Program-made: the position numbers and the translations under genes
Assembly (NCBI GenBank): GCA_009996555.1
Contig: JAACZX010000459.1
Span: 1 to 16,660 of the forward strand
Direction of reading: 5' to 3'
Length of the DNA: 16,660 nucleotides
Source of the DNA: Chitinophagaceae bacterium
GTDB lineage: Bacteria; Bacteroidota; Bacteroidia; Chitinophagales; Chitinophagaceae
The notes under the pieces: model-generated
Told to the model about the DNA's origin: nothing
What the model saw: only the letters and a program-made list of their open reading frames with translations
Database searches by the model: none
Part shown: positions 13,519-16,660 of the stretch, in pieces
How positions within the stretch are numbered: the stretch's first letter is position 1
Layout of the letters: each line of letters opens with the position of its first letter

Positions 13519-15570
13519 AGCGCCCTGCTCACTTGTGCAGAAATAGTTAATGCCCAGCTTTTCGCAGTCGGCTTTCCAGTATTTCAGCTTCCATTGCGGG
13601 TTGGAGCTGTCGAAGACAATTAACTTACAGTTGATCGTTTTCTGTAATTGGTTGAGATAGAGTTTGGGATTTTGGGAGATGATGACCACGTCGGCAGTGA
13701 TTGTTTTTGTAGAATCGTAGCGGTAAGATTGGTTGATGTGAAGTATGGTTTTGTTGTTGACTGTCCAGGTTTTGTTTGTTGTTGGGTTGATGTTTGGTTG
13801 ATGATAAGTACGGTGTGAAATGCGGGAAGGTTTGAGATGGAAGTTGCGCAGGAAACCATCCTGCAGCAAAACAGAATCGCCGGCGAAATAGTATTGATCG
13901 CCCAGCATAAAATCCATAGCCGTGTGCTGCGATAAATTATACACCACCAGCTTTTGTTGCTGCATTGTTTGGTAACGATAAAACGATTGTGCAGCAAAAA
14001 AGCAAACAACAAAGCCGAGCAGCCAACGCAAAGCAGTTTTGTTTTTCTCAATAAGCCAGATGCCTGCTGCTGCAATGATGGCGTACAGTAAAATGGTTTG
14101 AACAGGTGCATGTTGAATACCATCTAGCACTGCAAATCTGAACTGATCGATCCAAAGAATAAACTGATTCATGCACCAAAGCAGTTTGCTGATGAGCCAG
14201 CCAGTTGCATTTGCCAATACAGCAATTGGAGAGACAAGCATTAACAGGATCAAGCCATATAAAACCAAACTTGATAAAGGAACCGCAATTAAGTTGGTGA
14301 TGAGAAACATGGTTGGTGCCTGATGAAAATGATACATGCAAAGCGGCAGCGTTAATATTTGTGCCGATAGGGTTAATGCATTCAACTTCCACAACCAGTC
14401 AAGTGATTTGTTTTGAATTGCAAGCCAGTTGTAGATCGGTTTCATAAAAAGGACAATACTTAATACGGCAGCGTATGATAATTGAAAGCCCACATCCCAC
14501 AACAAAAATGGATTGAACAGTAATAAAGCAAGTGCAGATGCTGCCATGCTATTATAAATATTTCCTTTCCGGTCGAGCATTTCAGCACCAACAATAACTG
14601 TAAACATCAATACGGCTCTTAATACCGATGCACTGGCTCCTGTTAGTAAACTGAATAACCATAGCAATACAATTACTAAAATGGCACGCATGAGTTTCAT
14701 GCGACGGTTGCGATTGAACCGTTTAAAGAGGAACATCAATAAACCATAGATCAATCCGAGGTGCATACCGCTCACTGCAATAATGTGTACCACGCCTGTG
14801 TTACTGTATGCCTGTACCAGGTCTCTGTCCAAATCATCACGATAGCCTATGAGCAATGCTTCAGCGATACTGCTTTCCATTTCGCCTTTCACATGTTGGC
14901 GGATGGTTTGGAGAATATAACTCCTTGCACTGTACATTGTTTTCCAGAAGAAGGATGTTTGCTGTTGCGGCAACTTTTTATATTCGTTTGATTTGACAAA
15001 GAGTTGATGTGTAATGCCGTTGAATAATGCATAACGTTTGTAATCGAACCCACCGGGATTACCTGCATTTTTTATTTCCTGTAAATTGCTGCGCACAAGA
15101 ATCACATCGCCGTATTGTAAGGCAGGCGTAATGCTGTCTTTCCGGAAATAGATCATTGCACGGCCTGTTACTTCTCTTCCTTTTTGCTGATGATAGAGAA
15201 TGCTGATCTCACTAAGTGCTTTGTAGGTTTTTTCCCGTTCGCTTAATGGTTCAAGTAAACGGAGTTGTACCACATCGCCTTCTTTATAAAAATGTCCGGC
15301 CCAGTTTGGTTGATGGGGTAGTTGGTTGAACCAGCTGAGTGCAATACCCAACGCAATGAACACAGTGTTGAAAGATACTCCGTTTACCCAGCTGTTATAG
15401 TATTTGCTGCGTTCGCCACTAAATTGAAAATAGAAATAAACAGGGAGAGCAACTACAGCAGCTATTGCAGCAACTTGCCAATACAAAGAAAAATACCAGC
15501 CACATAAAATACCTGCGCTGAGTGGGACTAGTATCCGAAGCAAAGGAATGTTTTTCCAAAAAGGGATCAT
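13501..15570 (-). CDS. comEC: ComEC/Rec2-family competence protein
   Basis: 689 residues. The N-terminus has two or three membrane segments (about 9-30, 33-48, 66-80), then a DUF4131-like soluble part (about 95-200) with NAGNPGGFDYKRYALFNGI (168-186). The ComEC core follows: SSIAEALLIGYRDDLDRDLV (233-252) and HIIAVSGMHLGLIYG (262-276), with many membrane segments to about residue 520. ComEC forms the inner-membrane channel for DNA uptake. The last 150 residues replace the metallo-beta-lactamase-like domain of classical ComEC with a segment that lacks any HxHxDH motif, as in other Bacteroidota. The start ATG is preceded, five bases away, by an 11-bp hairpin. It is followed by purH. Confidence 0.93.
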   Translation of the reverse strand: MIPFWKNIPLLRILVPLSAGILCGWYFSLYWQVAAIAAVVALPVYFYFQFSGERSKYYNSWVNGVSFNTVFIALGIALSWFNQLPHQPNWAGHFYKEGDVVQLRLLEPLSEREKTYKALSEISILYHQQKGREVTGRAMIYFRKDSITPALQYGDVILVRSNLQEIKNAGNPGGFDYKRYALFNGITHQLFVKSNEYKKLPQQQTSFFWKTMYSARSYILQTIRQHVKGEMESSIAEALLIGYRDDLDRDLVQAYSNTGVVHIIAVSGMHLGLIYGLLMFLFKRFNRNRRMKLMRAILVIVLLWLFSLLTGASASVLRAVLMFTVIVGAEMLDRKGNIYNSMAASALALLLFNPFLLWDVGFQLSYAAVLSIVLFMKPIYNWLAIQNKSLDWLWKLNALTLSAQILTLPLCMYHFHQAPTMFLITNLIAVPLSSLVLYGLILLMLVSPIAVLANATGWLISKLLWCMNQFILWIDQFRFAVLDGIQHAPVQTILLYAIIAAAGIWLIEKNKTALRWLLGFVVCFFAAQSFYRYQTMQQQKLVVYNLSQHTAMDFMLGDQYYFAGDSVLLQDGFLRNFHLKPSRISHRTYHQPNINPTTNKTWTVNNKTILHINQSYRYDSTKTITADVVIISQNPKLYLNQLQKTINCKLIVFDSSNPQWKLKYWKADCEKLGINYFCTSEQGAFVMNL

Positions 15571-15575
15571 GGGTG

Positions 15576-15607
15576 TTAGCTGTTTTGAATAAGATAAAAA
15601 CAGCTAA
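15576..15607 (-). promoter_or_regulatory. 11-bp hairpin directly before the comEC start
   Basis: TTAGCTGTTTT (15576-15586) and AAAACAGCTAA (15597-15607) are exact reverse complements with a 10-base loop. The comEC ATG begins five bases downstream on the minus strand. It could end DinB-gene transcription or hide the comEC start codon in mRNA. No U-run follows, so plain intrinsic termination is less likely. Confidence 0.5.
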
Positions 15608-15686
15608 TGCCAAATGCAAGCGGGGAGCAGGTTTTTCGAAAAAGAAATAGATAGCCGTGTTGTTTTTCACAACATCTGTGCATGTA

Positions 15687-16160
15687 TCATTCTCCCAATA
15701 GATTTTTCAGAAAGGCAATTTGCCCTAAATGATAAATATTATGCTGTATCAATCCATTCAGCAGGAAACGAAAATTGTATTCACGGTAATCAACCATTTC
15801 ACTTAAAAAAGCATCGTCTTTGGTTTGCAGCTCAGTAACCAATTGTTTGTGCAGTTGTTCAAATTCATTTAACCCTTTTGCCCATGTTTGCACTTTTGGA
15901 TCAATGATACGCCAATCCAGTTGTTCTGCTGTTTGCAGATCATAACCCTGTTTCTTTTGCACACGGCTTAGCGTAAACTCTGCCCACGTGATCATGTGAT
16001 ACAATATTTCAATAGCTGCATGCGAATTCTTTGGATTGATGAATACAACGGCCGGATGAATTTTCTTCAGCATCGGCATTACTGCTTCGCCATACCAAGG
16101 CTCACCGGTTAACACACGTTCAAGGTTTGTGATGATGAATTGTACTTCTTTGTTGCTCAT
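15687..16160 (-). CDS. DinB-like (DfsB) family metal-binding protein
   Basis: 157 residues, typical for the DinB four-helix-bundle superfamily. The likely metal triad is His55 (IEILYHMITWAEF), His140 and His144 (GLIQHNIYHLGQIAFLK). The PWYGEAVMPML opening and NSHAAIEILYHMITW are characteristic of the Bacteroidota branch. Members bind a divalent metal; several act as thiol S-transferases (bacillithiol-type) and others have no known role, so no substrate is assigned. The ATG is at 16160. A 116-base gap separates its stop from comEC. Upstream lies a palindrome-rich intergenic region and no clear TAnnTTTG element near the start. Confidence 0.85.
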   Translation of the reverse strand: MSNKEVQFIITNLERVLTGEPWYGEAVMPMLKKIHPAVVFINPKNSHAAIEILYHMITWAEFTLSRVQKKQGYDLQTAEQLDWRIIDPKVQTWAKGLNEFEQLHKQLVTELQTKDDAFLSEMVDYREYNFRFLLNGLIQHNIYHLGQIAFLKNLLGE

Positions 16161-16194
16161 ACTCTAAGTTAAGAAGAATAAGCCTCACCCTCGT

Positions 16195-16215
16195 TCCCTC
16201 TCCCGTAGAGAGGGA
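16195..16215. repeat. CTCTCC/GGAGAG palindromic repeat, copy 3
   Basis: TCCCTCTC (16195-16202) and GAGAGGGA (16208-16215) pair over 8 bp around CCGTA. With the nearby GCCTCACCCTCG it matches the layout of the copies at 11708 and 11850. Confidence 0.65.
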
Positions 16216-16497
16216 GGCCGGACTACTAATAAGTATGAACTTTTTCAGCTAAGCATTTCAACTGATCATTTGTTTCATCTTTGGTTGTTGCAATTTGTAA
16301 TGCAGCAAAAGTGTGCGACCCGTCTTCGCTAAAGCTACGAGCGGGCAGGCGCAACAGTTGATGCCATGAAATGCTGCAGCTGGTATCAAAAAATACAAAG
16401 CCGGAAAGACGGGAAGGCGGTAAGATATTCTTTCCGTCTTCCCGTCTTTCCGGCAAACAAATGGTCTGACGGCCTAAGGGCCGTACCGACCAATAAA
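16216..16497. other. Palindrome-rich intergenic block upstream of the DinB gene
   Basis: The gap 16161-16568 (408 bases) has no gene I can support. Besides the copy-3 repeat and the terminator, it holds an imperfect CCCGTCTTCGCT...GCGGG palindrome (16319-16345), a long inverted repeat (16400-16454) and a hairpin ACGGCC-TAAG-GGCCGT (16469-16484) flanked by GGTC/GACC (16463-16466, 16488-16491). A 76-codon open frame (16456 to 16226, minus, TTG start) crosses the first two, but its sequence is mostly palindrome-derived. Confidence 0.6.
16400..16454. repeat. Long inverted repeat with 26-bp arms
   Basis: The outer 17 bases, GCCGGAAAGACGGGAAG (16400-16416), are perfectly complementary to CTTCCCGTCTTTCCGGC (16438-16454). 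Pairing continues inward for nine more positions with two mismatches, leaving a 3-base loop (TAT, 16426-16428). The hairpin is much stronger than a normal terminator and has no T-run. Confidence 0.85.
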
Positions 16498-16522
16498 AAA
16501 CTCCGCAACAAGTGCGGAGTTT
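16498..16522 (-). terminator. Intrinsic terminator of the gene at the window's right edge
   Basis: AAACTCCGCA (16498-16507) and TGCGGAGTTT (16513-16522) pair over 10 bp with a 5-base loop. On the minus strand a TTTTTTATT run follows. It lies 46 bases past the stop of the partial gene at 16569-16660, fitting its terminator. Confidence 0.85.
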
Positions 16523-16568
16523 AATATCTTCTAAATCCTGACAATCTTATAAATCGTGGTTCAGACAA

Positions 16569-16660
16569 TTATTTACTGAGATACATACTTCTGTCTTTAT
16601 ACAGCTGACGGAAATATGGATCACGCAGATTTTTTATAAAGCGGATGGCTTCCCCGGTAC
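16569..16660 (-). CDS. 3' end of an unidentified gene (C-terminal 29 residues)
   Basis: The minus strand gives an open frame reading TGEAIRFIKNLRDPYFRQLY and then KDRSMYLSK, ending in TAA (16569-16571) and followed by a strong terminator at 16498-16522. The other two minus-strand frames are broken by stops. I do not recognise the family from this fragment; the charged helix-like tail with YFRQLYKDRSMYL is only descriptive. Confidence 0.6.
   Translation of the reverse strand, partial: TGEAIRFIKNLRDPYFRQLYKDRSMYLSK

Noticed and set aside
13620..14123. 167-codon open frame on the minus strand in another comEC frame
   Set aside because: It overlaps well-supported comEC sequence with matching family motifs. 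The alternative product has no coherent motif.
16226..16456. 76-codon open frame on the minus strand
   Set aside because: It starts at a TTG inside the long inverted repeat, and much of it is coded by two palindromes. No family is recognised and no promoter is visible. It is more likely palindrome DNA that happens to stay open.
1..16660. CRISPR array, tRNA or rRNA genes, phage or transposase genes
   Set aside because: No regularly spaced repeats with unique spacers, no cloverleaf or rRNA-like sequence, and no transposase or phage motif were seen on either strand. The short tandem and palindromic repeats found do not have CRISPR layout.

Overview
The window looks like chromosome of a Bacteroidota bacterium, most likely family Chitinophagaceae. 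The supporting signs are a mutY-ssb-gldE-gldD cluster, an HU protein of the Bacteroidota type, a 31-residue AURKAIP1/COX24-type basic protein, a TTTG-N19-TAnnTTTG promoter upstream of purH, and few clear Shine-Dalgarno sequences. GTG or TTG starts fit best for the RNase G, TPR and gldE genes. The taxonomic placement is inferred from gene content, not from a marker comparison.

Layout. Positions 1-1993 (minus strand) carry, in transcription order, an HU/IHF DNA-binding protein, a membrane-anchored TPR protein, the small basic ribosome-associated protein and the 5' part of an RNase G/E gene. Divergent from these, 2176-5822 (plus) carries mutY, ssb, gldE and gldD: DNA repair, single-strand binding, and the gliding/type IX secretion accessory pair. 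An A+T-rich lipoprotein gene of unknown function (5827-6513, minus) converges on gldD. Positions 6619-9890 (plus) are a tight three-gene run: a DUF3109 cysteine-rich protein, a LutB-type iron-sulfur protein and a polysaccharide deacetylase-like protein. Positions 9921-16160 (minus) hold, in transcription order, a DinB-like protein, comEC, purH, an EamA transporter and rluF. The last 92 bases are the 3' end of an unidentified minus-strand gene.

How the genes fit together. Most are housekeeping genes: oxidative DNA repair, replication, rRNA modification, purine synthesis and RNA processing. GldD and GldE imply a type IX secretion/gliding apparatus encoded elsewhere, and ComEC implies DNA uptake capacity. 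I found no phage, CRISPR, toxin-antitoxin, transposase or biosynthetic cluster, and no convincing new multi-gene system.

The least ordinary content is between and at the edges of the genes. Several families of short degenerate repeats and palindromes occur: CTCTCC/GGAGAG hairpins (three copies), a GTACTTCGTACCTC motif (two copies), a degenerate 7-base NAYTCAC tandem repeat (two copies), and a dense palindrome cluster at 16195-16522. Some copies lie inside reading frames: the gldD signal peptide, the middle of the deacetylase-like gene and its C-terminus. This suggests that spreading repeats have been taken up as coding sequence.
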